A stretch of DNA of 35,567 nucleotides from positions 1 to 35,567 of the forward strand of contig CAMLKW010000019.1 in assembly GCA_946480605.1 (NCBI GenBank), given 5' to 3'. Below the pieces are notes generated by a model that was given only the letters and a program-made list of their open reading frames with translations, was not told where the DNA came from and ran no database searches. The position numbers and the translations under genes are program-made. Positions 15,457-23,245 of this stretch are shown piece by piece. This DNA comes from an uncultured Roseateles sp. GTDB taxonomy: Bacteria; Pseudomonadota; Gammaproteobacteria; Burkholderiales; Burkholderiaceae. Position 1 is the stretch's first letter. Every line of letters starts with the position of its first letter.

Positions 15457-16347
15457 TCACCAGCCGGACAGCAGGCCGTACAGCCGCTTGCGCACGCCGT
15501 ACAGCGTGGCGTTGGTGATGGAAAGCGCGCGCAGCCGATCAACGAGGCCGACCTTGCTGGTCAGCACACCCATCACATCGCCGCGCAGCCGCTTTTCCTC
15601 GCAGTCGACCCGTGCCTGCAATTCGCTCAGGCTTGAGGCGCTGAGAACGGCCCGGTGCTGGGCCAGAAACAGCGCATAGGCTCGCAGCCGAATGCTGATC
15701 TTGCGGTTGTATTCGTCAAAGCCCGACATCATATTGATGCTGTTTCCCTGATGTACGCGCCAGGCGCATCCCACGATGTCGGAGTGCACGACCGTCATGT
15801 CGTGAAAGTGCAGCACGGCGATCTCCATCCACGTGTCCTCGTTCGGCAGCGTTTCCGGGACCGGGAACATCCGATGCAGCGCGATCTGGTTCATCAGCGG
15901 GGACACGCCGGAGAGCGCGCCGCGCCCCGGTTTTCGAGGCACCAGGTGGCCGTCGAAACGCTTCTGATCCGACATCGTGACGAGCTTGCACAGGCCGACG
16001 ACCGCGCCGCTGTCCGGAAGATTCTTCACCCGTGCGAACCGTTCGGCGAGGCTGCCTGGCGGCATGATGTCGTCGCCGGCGAAGATGCAGACGAAGCGCC
16101 CCCGAGCCAGGCTGATGCCGTAGTTGAAGGCCGAGCATTTCCCCGCCTTCGGATTGCGATGGGTCACGAGTTGCGGGTGCTGTTCCCGCAGCTTCGAAAG
16201 AATGTCCGGCGTTGCGTCCGTGGAACCGTCGTCGATGACGATGACCTCATGCTGGATGCCGGACTGTTGGAGGACGCTGAGAACTGCCGATTCGAGGTAG
16301 ACCTGTTCGTTCTTGACGGCGATGACAACCGAGACGTCGATATTCAT
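15457..16347 (-). CDS. Glycosyltransferase family 2
   Basis: 296 residues. VSVVIAVKNEQVYLESAV, EVIVIDDGSTD (about 35-45) and FAGDDIMPPGSL (about 89-100) are the family-2 GT-A nucleotide and metal sites. The C-terminal part ends with a basic segment (YGVRKRLYGLLSGW) that may lie on the membrane. It should transfer one sugar to the growing lipid-linked unit in the cytoplasm; the donor cannot be told. It lies between the polymerase-like gene (22 bases away) and wbuX (47 bases). Its GC content appears lower than that of the fnl genes, shared with the next gene upstream, suggesting that these two entered the locus separately. Confidence 0.85.
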   Translation of the reverse strand: MNIDVSVVIAVKNEQVYLESAVLSVLQQSGIQHEVIVIDDGSTDATPDILSKLREQHPQLVTHRNPKAGKCSAFNYGISLARGRFVCIFAGDDIMPPGSLAERFARVKNLPDSGAVVGLCKLVTMSDQKRFDGHLVPRKPGRGALSGVSPLMNQIALHRMFPVPETLPNEDTWMEIAVLHFHDMTVVHSDIVGCAWRVHQGNSINMMSGFDEYNRKISIRLRAYALFLAQHRAVLSASSLSELQARVDCEEKRLRGDVMGVLTSKVGLVDRLRALSITNATLYGVRKRLYGLLSGW

Positions 16348-16368
16348 TTGCTGATGAGCCCGGATTGA

Positions 16369-17586
16369 TTATTTGTTGCGGTTCTGTTCGCGTTGCAGGG
16401 CGCGATATCGGCAATAAAGCCCTGTGGCGATGGGGATCATCTGGTAGGTGTAATTCTTGGCGAATATCAGCAGCACGGTGGAGAACAGCTGGCATGCCAG
16501 TACCTGGATATAAAAAGGATCCCGGGAGTCGCGCCGGAAGCTGAGCAGCAGTTTGGTGAGGGGCAGTGCCTGCAGAAGCACGATGGCGATAAATCCGAGC
16601 AGGCCCAGGTCAACCCAGGCGGACAGGATGTTGTGGGCGTAGTGGCCTGCTTCGTAGCTGGCGTAATCGCCGATGAAGGGGTGCCGATCAATCGTCTGCA
16701 GTGCGGCGGCATGCATTTCCGACCGCTCGATTGCAGATTGGTCGGCGCTGATCTTGAGCAGCCCGAAGATCCGATGGTCGGCAATCGAATCCCAGTTGAG
16801 AAACAGCACGACTGCCACCCCGAGCACGCCGAGAGCCACGCCAACGAGCAGTGTCGTGCGGACCCGCGAGTGGCAGTACTCGACGACCAGCGCGATCGCG
16901 ATGAAGCCGGCGAACTCCGAGCGGGCGCCGATCAGGAACAGGGCCGCCAACGAGCCCGCGTAAAGCAGCCAGCGGATTTCGAGGCGCAGTTGCGGAATGA
17001 CATAGATCGCAATGACGATGAAAGCGTAGGCCAGGCCTTGGTAGTCCAGCAGGAAGGGGAGCGCCGTCAGGTCTGACAGCACCGCTGCCTGGAGGAATCG
17101 GCCATCCTTGCCGGTTGCCAGCACCAGTGCGATCGTTGCCACGAAAATAATGGCGCCGAAACGGCGAAACCATTTGCTTTGTGCGTGCACGAAGCGTGCA
17201 ACCAAGAAAAGCACAGCGAACTTGAAAATGTAGGCGACGTGTGACGAAGTTATTTCCTCGTCGGCTCCCGCTTGCAAGCCACCAATCGTCGCGAGACTGA
17301 AAAGGGTGAGAAAAGCGCCAAACAGGACGCCGGTCACGCTGCAATTCGACAGTAGCGGAAGGCGATGGCGCCAGACACTGGCGATCAACAGCGGCGCTGC
17401 AATTGCGGCGCCAGCGGTGAAATAGCCGCCGAGCACCGGCCCGAAGAACTCTGAATTGACGAGCGTTTGGTAAAAGAAGAACGCTGGAAAAATCAGCATG
17501 AAAGCAAACGCAGCGGGCACATGACCACTTTCTGCAATTGCGTGTCCGCAGCGCGGAGAATTGGCAGGGACGAACACCGGACGCAT
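16369..17586 (-). CDS. Wzy/WaaL-type membrane protein (O-antigen polymerase or ligase), copy A
   Basis: 405 residues with about ten to twelve membrane helices. GHYAHNILSAWVDLGLLGFI, near residue 310, matches the HN-x-x-L...DLGLLG pattern of O-antigen polymerase/ligase proteins. ARSEFAGFIAIALV is the segment before the large periplasmic loop. It would join repeat units or attach the chain to its acceptor on the periplasmic face. I keep ATG 17586, though Met30 (17499) directly before the first helix is possible; neither has a strong ribosome site. GC content is markedly low, about 52-58% in sampled 60-base blocks against near 70% in the fab genes, suggesting recent transfer. Ligase versus polymerase cannot be decided from sequence. 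Confidence 0.75.
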   Translation of the reverse strand: MRPVFVPANSPRCGHAIAESGHVPAAFAFMLIFPAFFFYQTLVNSEFFGPVLGGYFTAGAAIAAPLLIASVWRHRLPLLSNCSVTGVLFGAFLTLFSLATIGGLQAGADEEITSSHVAYIFKFAVLFLVARFVHAQSKWFRRFGAIIFVATIALVLATGKDGRFLQAAVLSDLTALPFLLDYQGLAYAFIVIAIYVIPQLRLEIRWLLYAGSLAALFLIGARSEFAGFIAIALVVEYCHSRVRTTLLVGVALGVLGVAVVLFLNWDSIADHRIFGLLKISADQSAIERSEMHAAALQTIDRHPFIGDYASYEAGHYAHNILSAWVDLGLLGFIAIVLLQALPLTKLLLSFRRDSRDPFYIQVLACQLFSTVLLIFAKNYTYQMIPIATGLYCRYRALQREQNRNK

Positions 17587-17693
17587 TTCAATCGACTTTA
17601 TTCAACTGCACGATAAGTCGTTATATCTGAGCTTTGGGCGGCCGTTATGGTTCGTGGTGACTTTGCAGGCCACAGCCGATGGGGCCGTCCCCG
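17587..17693 (-). promoter_or_regulatory. AT-rich gap with possible internal promoter
   Basis: The largest gap inside the operon from 18947 to 7186 (107 bases). The part next to ATG 17586 is only about 40% GC over 17581-17640. The minus strand carries TATAAC at 17625-17620, a fair -10 box 34 bases before the ATG, but no clear -35. It may be a second promoter for the downstream half of the operon or the scar of an insertion. Confidence 0.3.
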
Positions 17694-18947
17694 TCAACTC
17701 CGTTCGAGGGCGCGATCCGTTAAAGGCGCGGTGGGGCGCGATGCGCGCCGCCGTTTGCCAATCCGCGCAAACAAGGCGATGCCGAAGATGAGTGCATAGC
17801 CGTTGCTCAACAGCGTCCCGATCAGGCCGCTGGTGAAGATGGCAAAACAGAAGATGGGCCACAGCGCCTTGAAGGCCTCATCCGTCGAGTGGCGGAACCA
17901 GCGCAGCGCCTGCCCGACGAATACCGAGAACAGCACGATGCCGATCCAGCCGAAGTTCACCCAGGCCTCGGTGATGTAGACGGAGTTGGTGTTGGCGATG
18001 TCGCTCCAGCCCCATTGGTGTTCGGAGACCAGGCGCTCCAGATTGATGCGCTCGAGACCGAACAGGCCGGCAAAGAATGAACTGGTTGCGCCCCACAGTG
18101 GTTGTCGACCGAACTGCTCGTCGTGCACTACCAGCGTGTCCGAGGCCGAGAACATGGGCACCGCGGTACTGCGCCAGACCAGGTGTTCCACCGTGCCTCC
18201 GGGCAGGTACGTGGCGGCGAAGTAGTCGGTGTTGGCGGCGTTGGTCACGCCCGAGGCCGGGCCATCCGATCCGCCGAACGCCAACTGCGTGATGACCACG
18301 AGCAGGACCAGACAACTGCCGATGAGACCCAGCACCCGCAGCGCGCTTCCACTGCGTCCCCGGGCCGCGAGATACAGCAGAGGGAACAGCACGTTGAGGA
18401 ACAGCGCCTTCTGAAGAAAGCTCAGCGAGTAGGCCAGGAACAGGCCTAGCAGCAGGAACCTGAAGCGGGACTTCTCGATGAACAGCAGCGCCAGGCTGTA
18501 CGGCAGCAAGGCGCTGACGAACAGCGTGCTGATATAGATCAGCGCCGCCTCGGCACCGCTGCGTGTCTTGAGGAAATCCCCCCGCTGCTGCGCCAGATCA
18601 CCAGCACCCACGCCCTGGAAGGCAGAGATCAGCGGGATGGCGTCGGCCGTGGCCAGCGTGATGACCAGGAAGATTCCAAAGGTGCTCCACACCAGCGTGT
18701 GAAAGCCGGTCGACTCGATCCACAGGCGCGGCACACCAGCACGGAAACGTCGATCAAACAGCGGCAGCCAATACCCCGCCGCGATGGCCACGCAGGAAAC
18801 GGCACTGATCTGAGCCAACTGCACGAAATAGGGGTTGGGCAGGAACAGCGAGTCCACCGCCAGCGGCAGGCCCACGTAGATGGCCGCCAAGGCGGCGATC
18901 AGGATGGCGGCAGCCATGCGCGTGTCGGTCAACCATCGGAAGATCAT
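17694..18947 (-). CDS. Wzy-like oligosaccharide repeat-unit polymerase, copy B
   Basis: 417 residues, about ten or eleven membrane helices and a long periplasmic loop (about 225-340) holding WGWSDIANTNSVYITEAW followed by VNFGWIGIVLFSVF. The motif RGDFLKTRSG in an earlier loop and the overall plan suit O-antigen polymerase (Wzy/OatA-independent EpsG-type) families, which are poorly conserved in sequence. It would link repeat units on undecaprenyl phosphate in the periplasm. It begins nine bases after the stop of the second flippase, so wzx and wzy are expressed together. The neighbour at 16369-17586 is of similar type; one of the two is probably polymerase and the other a ligase or a second polymerase. 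Confidence in the broad class is moderate because similarity is mostly topological. Confidence 0.65.
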   Translation of the reverse strand: MIFRWLTDTRMAAAILIAALAAIYVGLPLAVDSLFLPNPYFVQLAQISAVSCVAIAAGYWLPLFDRRFRAGVPRLWIESTGFHTLVWSTFGIFLVITLATADAIPLISAFQGVGAGDLAQQRGDFLKTRSGAEAALIYISTLFVSALLPYSLALLFIEKSRFRFLLLGLFLAYSLSFLQKALFLNVLFPLLYLAARGRSGSALRVLGLIGSCLVLLVVITQLAFGGSDGPASGVTNAANTDYFAATYLPGGTVEHLVWRSTAVPMFSASDTLVVHDEQFGRQPLWGATSSFFAGLFGLERINLERLVSEHQWGWSDIANTNSVYITEAWVNFGWIGIVLFSVFVGQALRWFRHSTDEAFKALWPIFCFAIFTSGLIGTLLSNGYALIFGIALFARIGKRRRASRPTAPLTDRALERS

Positions 18948-18956
18948 GGCGTGCCG

Positions 18957-20321
18957 TCAGCCGTGCGTGGGCGCGTAGTGGGCAAGCACGTAGACAACCA
19001 CCAGGCTTGCGAGGATCCAGGCGGCAGCCTGGGGAAGCGCACGTCCTAGCGCGCGAACGAGACCGGCCGCGGACACGCCTGCTGATTGGACGATCACGGC
19101 GAAATACAGGCTGTAGAACACGAACCCGCTCAGCGCGAAGGCCTCGACCACATGGGAGCTGCTGGCGGTCGCGGCAACCAGGACGGCGCCGACGCGGATG
19201 GCCATGCCCACCACCTGGAGCAGCAGCGCGCGGCGCTGATGCCCGGCGACGTGCAGGGCCATCGAGACTGGCGCAGAGAGGAACTGCATGATGAACCAGG
19301 GTGTCATCCAGGCCACCATGTCACCCGCACGCTCCCATTGCTTGCCGAGTAGCAGCGTCAGCAGGGCGGGCGCCAGGATGCCGGCGCAGACCAGCGGCCC
19401 GATGCCGGCCTTCATCAAGCCAGCCATGATCCGTCCGGTGAACTGGCCCAACTGGCCGGCTCGGTGCTCCCGAGGGGCGCCGGCCACATAGACCTGGCCG
19501 ATGGCGGAGCCCATCAGCGCCATGGGCGCTTGCATCGCGTACATGGCCATCGCCAGCAGTCCGGCTTCCGATGGTGCCGCGAGTGCCGCGATCATGATGA
19601 CCGGCAACTGGATCGTCGCGCTGTTGGCAAGCGCCTCAAGGGTCGAATACTTGGGAAAGCGGCTGAACTGCCGCGCGACCATCCGTAAGCGCTCCCACTG
19701 GATTCGGGGTGCTTGGCGCAGCAAGGGCAGGCCGAGCGCCATGACGGCAAGACCGGGGTTCACGATCAAGGCCGACAACAGGCCCGCCGGGCCGGCCGCC
19801 ATCCAGCCCAGACCGATCTGGCCGCCCGAGCTGGCGCCAGCCTGCGCGATCCGCGTCCGCGCAAGCAGCGTGAAGCGTTGGTGGCGGCCATGCCAGAACT
19901 GCAGCGCGCTGTAGATCGCCGCACAGACGACGCCCACAGGCAGGATCCACAGGAAAGGAGCAAGCGCGGGCTGGCCGATCACCGCGGCCACCCACTGCGG
20001 CGCCACGGCGATCACGAGTGCCAGGACCGCGGACACCGCGGCAGTGCACAGCGCGGCAAGCACCAGCAGATGGAAGGCGTCGCCGTCATCGTCGGGTATC
20101 GAGACCGCGATGTCGTAGCGCAGGCCGGCCGCCACGGCGACAAGAGACACCGCGCCCGACAGCACGGCCAGCAGGCCGAAATCGCTGGGCGAGTACAGCC
20201 GTGAGAGGACCGGCAAGGCCCCCGCCGTAACAGCATGGGCAAGCGCCGTCCCACTCACCAGCGCAATGACCGAGCGCACGAAACCCGGTCGGCCGGCCGA
20301 TGGCGTGGGCATGTCGCTCAT
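18957..20321 (-). CDS. Wzx-type polysaccharide flippase (second)
   Basis: 454 residues from ATG 20321; an alternative ATG at 20384 would add 21 polar residues and overlap the end of wbpE. About twelve membrane helices. The start FVRSVIALVSGTALAHAVTAGALPVLSRLYSPSDFGLLAV is broken here by family-typical features: a first helix, then LSRLYSPSDFGLL, the classic Wzx/RfbX signature. It should flip the lipid-linked repeat unit built by the wbp/fnl/wbu enzymes. It lies between wbpE and the Wzy-like gene, a usual place for wzx. It differs in sequence from the flippase at 2667-4124, so the two are not a recent duplication. Confidence 0.87.
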   Translation of the reverse strand: MSDMPTPSAGRPGFVRSVIALVSGTALAHAVTAGALPVLSRLYSPSDFGLLAVLSGAVSLVAVAAGLRYDIAVSIPDDDGDAFHLLVLAALCTAAVSAVLALVIAVAPQWVAAVIGQPALAPFLWILPVGVVCAAIYSALQFWHGRHQRFTLLARTRIAQAGASSGGQIGLGWMAAGPAGLLSALIVNPGLAVMALGLPLLRQAPRIQWERLRMVARQFSRFPKYSTLEALANSATIQLPVIMIAALAAPSEAGLLAMAMYAMQAPMALMGSAIGQVYVAGAPREHRAGQLGQFTGRIMAGLMKAGIGPLVCAGILAPALLTLLLGKQWERAGDMVAWMTPWFIMQFLSAPVSMALHVAGHQRRALLLQVVGMAIRVGAVLVAATASSSHVVEAFALSGFVFYSLYFAVIVQSAGVSAAGLVRALGRALPQAAAWILASLVVVYVLAHYAPTHG

Positions 20322-20349
20322 GGTCCGGGCCTGGGGGGACACGACAGGT

Positions 20350-21456
20350 TCAGGCCGTGGCGAAGGCTTCCGCCAGGCAGGCAACCACGCGTGCCTGCTC
20401 GGCTTCGGTCAGGTCGGCGCTCATCGGCAGGCTCATCACGCGCTGCGATGCACGGTCGCTGTGGGGCATGCTGTCGGCAGGGCAGTCCGACGATTCGTAG
20501 GCGGGCTGGCGATGCAGCGGGCGCGGATAGTGCACGGCTGTCGGGATGCCCTGCGCCTTCAGCGCGTCGATGACGGCGGCGCGGTTGTCCACCTTGACGG
20601 TGTACTGCGCCCAGACGCAGTCACGGTCCGGGGCGACCTCCAGCAGTTCGACGGGAATGCCGCTGGCCTTGATCAACTCCGCGTAGCGGTCGCCCAGCTT
20701 CTTGCGCTGCTCGATCTCCCACGCGAAGCGCTCCAGCTTGCCCAGCACGACCGCGCATTGCAGCGTGTCCATGCGGCCGCCCACGCCGACGCGGGTGTGC
20801 GTGTAGCGTGCGCTCTGGCCATGCACGCGGATCTCGCGCATCGCCTGCGCCAGAGAGTCATCGCTGGTGAACAGCGCGCCGCCGTCGCCATAGCAGCCCA
20901 GCGGCTTGCTGGGAAAGAAGCTGGTGGCGCCGATCTTCGACACGTTGCAGCTCATGCGGCCCTTGTAGGTGGCGCCGAAGCTCTGGGCCGCATCCTCGAT
21001 GACCGACAGGCCATGGCGGGCCGCGATCGCGTTGATCTCGTCCATGTCGGCGACCTGGCCATAAAGGCTCACCGGCATGATGGCCCGCGTGCGCGGGGTG
21101 ATGGCCGCCTCGATCAGCGCAGGATCCATGTTGCAGTCGCCCGGCTTGATGTCGACGTAGACCGGCTTGGCGCCCGCCAGCACGATGGTCTCGGCCGTCG
21201 CGGCGAAGGTGAACGGCGTCGTGATGACCTCATGGCCGGGGCCTATGCCCTCGGCCATCAGCGCGATCAGCAACGCCTCGGTGCCACTGGAGACGGTGAT
21301 GCAGTGCTTGGCGCCGGTCAGTTGTGCCAGCGCGGCTTCCAGCTCGGCCACTTCGGGGCCCATGATGTATTGGCCATGATCGAGCACCTTCTGGATGCGC
21401 GAATCGATGCTGGCCTTGAGGGCCTGGTATTGGCTCTTCAGATCGATGAATTGCAT
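20350..21456 (-). CDS. wbpE: WbpE-like DegT/DnrJ/EryC1 sugar aminotransferase
   Basis: 368 residues from ATG 21456, two bases after the wbpD stop; the open frame to 21573 is an extension into wbpD. It is a PLP-dependent type-I-fold sugar aminotransferase: SSGTEAL (56-62) binds the cofactor phosphate, DAAQ (155-158) stacks on PLP, and Lys184 in FFPSKPLGCYGDGG forms the Schiff base. FIDLKSQYQALK at the start is typical of WbpE, which aminates C3 of UDP-2-acetamido-3-keto-glucuronate with glutamate as donor. WbpB and WbpD, the enzymes before and after it in that pathway, are the adjacent genes upstream, which supports the specific call. Confidence 0.87.
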   Translation of the reverse strand: MQFIDLKSQYQALKASIDSRIQKVLDHGQYIMGPEVAELEAALAQLTGAKHCITVSSGTEALLIALMAEGIGPGHEVITTPFTFAATAETIVLAGAKPVYVDIKPGDCNMDPALIEAAITPRTRAIMPVSLYGQVADMDEINAIAARHGLSVIEDAAQSFGATYKGRMSCNVSKIGATSFFPSKPLGCYGDGGALFTSDDSLAQAMREIRVHGQSARYTHTRVGVGGRMDTLQCAVVLGKLERFAWEIEQRKKLGDRYAELIKASGIPVELLEVAPDRDCVWAQYTVKVDNRAAVIDALKAQGIPTAVHYPRPLHRQPAYESSDCPADSMPHSDRASQRVMSLPMSADLTEAEQARVVACLAEAFATA

Positions 21457-21458
21457 GT

Positions 21459-22031
21459 TCAGTCCTGAATCAGTTCGCAGCGGCCGTCGGCGAGGCGGTA
21501 GCGATCGCCGGTGTGGGGGCAAGTGGCCTGTCCATCCACGAATTCGAGCCGTTCGCCGTGGCGGCTCATCCACCCGGCCTGGCGAGCAGGCACGCCCAGC
21601 ATCAGCGCGAAGTCCGGCACGTCGCGGTTGACGACGGCGCCAGCGCCGATGAAGGCGTAGCGGCCCACGGTGGTGCCGCAGACGATGGTGCTGTTGGCGC
21701 CCAGCGTCGCACCCTGCTTCACCAGCGTGCGGCGGTACTCGTCCTTGCGCGTGACGGCCGAGCGCGGGTTGTAGACGTTGGTGAACACCATGCTGGGGCC
21801 GCAGAACACGTCGTCCTCCAGCGTCACCGCGTCGTAGACCGACACGTTGTTCTGGATCTTGACGTTGTTGCCGATCAGCACATCGTTGCCGACGAAGACG
21901 TTCTGCCCGAACGAGCAGCGCTCGCCGATGCGGGCCTGCGCGCAGATGTGCACGAAGTGCCAGACGCGGCTGCCGTCGCCGATCTGCGCGCCGGCGTCGA
22001 CGATGGCAGAGGGGTGGATGGTGACGGCCAT
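21459..22031 (-). CDS. wbpD: WbpD-like UDP-3-amino-sugar uronate N-acetyltransferase
   Basis: 190 residues built almost wholly of hexapeptide repeats ([41 protein letters not shown] and more), forming a left-handed beta helix that acts as a trimer with acetyl-Co[10 protein letters not shown] and [13 protein letters not shown] are WbpD-type features. It would acetylate the 3-amino group made by WbpE, giving UDP-GlcNAc3NAcA. The C-terminal end ([18 protein letters not shown]) is a small extra domain seen in the family. It is cytoplasmic. It is followed two bases later by wbpE and preceded by an 83-base gap that carries a repeat-like palindrome. Confidence 0.88.
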   Translation of the reverse strand: MAVTIHPSAIVDAGAQIGDGSRVWHFVHICAQARIGERCSFGQNVFVGNDVLIGNNVKIQNNVSVYDAVTLEDDVFCGPSMVFTNVYNPRSAVTRKDEYRRTLVKQGATLGANSTIVCGTTVGRYAFIGAGAVVNRDVPDFALMLGVPARQAGWMSRHGERLEFVDGQATCPHTGDRYRLADGRCELIQD

Positions 22032-22044
22032 GTCAGTACCGCCC

Positions 22045-22105
22045 GGCCGCCCAAAGGCACTGACGTGCCCCCGCGGGGGGCAGTGAGCAAAGCGAACGTG
22101 AGGGC
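22045..22105. repeat. REP-like GC-rich intergenic palindromic repeat
   Basis: In the gap between wbpB and wbpD. The core at 22066-22082 is a perfect hairpin: arms TGCCCCC and GGGGGCA around GCG. It is followed by CAGTGAGCAAAGCGAACGTG, a string I associate with dispersed intergenic elements of Burkholderiales genomes. Only one copy occurs here, so its repeat nature is inferred from knowledge. It could act as a transcript-stability or attenuation hairpin inside the operon. Confidence 0.5.
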
Positions 22106-22114
22106 ATGTTCACC

Positions 22115-23176
22115 TCAGTACTGCAGCGGCAGGTTGACGCGGCGGCCGTCGCGGGCCGACTGGTACAGCCCGATCAGCAATTCCAGCGACTTCAGGCCCT
22201 CGCGGCCGTCGGTCTCGGCTTCGGCCTCGCCGCGCAGCACGTCGATGACGTTCTTGTAGTACAGCGGATGGCCCAGGCCATAGACGGAAGTGGTCTGGTA
22301 GCTGGCGTCCTGGATGCTGGCATCCATCGGGTCTGCGTCCTGGAACTCCCAGTGCTTGATCTCGTTGACGGCCACGCCGCCCACGATGGCCGAACCCTTT
22401 TCGCCGAGGATGGTGATGGAGCCTTCCAGGTTCTTGGGGTAGGTCAGCATGGTGACGTTGATCGAGCCCATGGCGCCGCTGCGCCATTTGACGGCGGCCA
22501 CGCCCGAGTCCTCGACCTCGATGTTGCGGGCCAGCGTGCCGGTGTAGGCCATGATGCTTTCGACGGGGCCGACGATCCAGTCCAGCAGGTCCACGTAGTG
22601 GCTGGCCTGGTTCATGAACGCACCACCATCGAATTCCCACGTGCCGCGCCAGGCGGCGCTGTCGTAGTAGCTCTGCGGGCGCGTCCAGAACACGTTGACG
22701 TTGACCATGTGGATGCGTCCGAACCGGCCGGCGGCTGCCGCCTTCTTCAGCATCTGCAGCGTGGAGTTGCGGCGGTTCTGCTTGACGACGAAGAGGCGCA
22801 CGCCTGCGTCGTCGCAGGCCTTGACCATGGCGAGCCCATCCTGCCAGCGCGTGGCCATGGGCTTCTCGGTCATCACGTGGAAGCCCGCCTGCGCGACCTG
22901 GATGGCCTGGCGCGCATGCAGACCGCTGGGCGTGGTCAGCACCACGCAGTCCGCCTTGGTGGCGGCCAGCATCGCCGCCAGGCTGGCATGGCCCTGGGCG
23001 CCCGTGGCCGCCGTGGCCTCGGCAAGCGCCTTGGGGTCGATATCGCAGACATCGACCAACTCGCAGTGATCGGCGAGCTTGCGCACGGCCTCGAAATGGT
23101 TCTTGGCGATGCGGCCGCAGCCGGCCAGCGCGAAACGGATCTTGCGGCCGGTGATGGGTTGGGCGAAAACGTTCAT
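22115..23176 (-). CDS. wbpB: WbpB-like UDP-GlcNAcA 3-dehydrogenase (Gfo/Idh/MocA family)
   Basis: 353 residues. ALAGCGRIAKNHFEA (16-30) is the NAD-binding Rossmann loop, MTEKPMA (101-107) carries the conserved Glu-Lys-Pro, and GGAFMNQASHYVDLLDW (about 183-199) provides the His192 of the Gfo/Idh/MocA active site. WbpB oxidises C3 of UDP-GlcNAcA to a 3-keto sugar, which WbpE then aminates. The enzyme needs UDP-GlcNAcA from a WbpA-type 6-dehydrogenase; no such gene is in the window, so it must lie elsewhere if the pathway is complete. A gap of 69 bases with no evident signal separates it from the chain-length gene upstream. Confidence 0.88.
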   Translation of the reverse strand: MNVFAQPITGRKIRFALAGCGRIAKNHFEAVRKLADHCELVDVCDIDPKALAEATAATGAQGHASLAAMLAATKADCVVLTTPSGLHARQAIQVAQAGFHVMTEKPMATRWQDGLAMVKACDDAGVRLFVVKQNRRNSTLQMLKKAAAAGRFGRIHMVNVNVFWTRPQSYYDSAAWRGTWEFDGGAFMNQASHYVDLLDWIVGPVESIMAYTGTLARNIEVEDSGVAAVKWRSGAMGSINVTMLTYPKNLEGSITILGEKGSAIVGGVAVNEIKHWEFQDADPMDASIQDASYQTTSVYGLGHPLYYKNVIDVLRGEAEAETDGREGLKSLELLIGLYQSARDGRRVNLPLQY

Positions 23177-23245
23177 GGGTATCGGGCGTTTGTGCCTGCG
23201 ACGGCTCCGATTTGTAAGCGGCGCGTCGGCGGTGGCGGGTTTGGG

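Noticed and set aside
22066..22082. Rho-independent terminator at the wbpB/wbpD gap
   Set aside because: The hairpin is strong but has no T-tract on either strand; the flanking string fits an intergenic repeat better.
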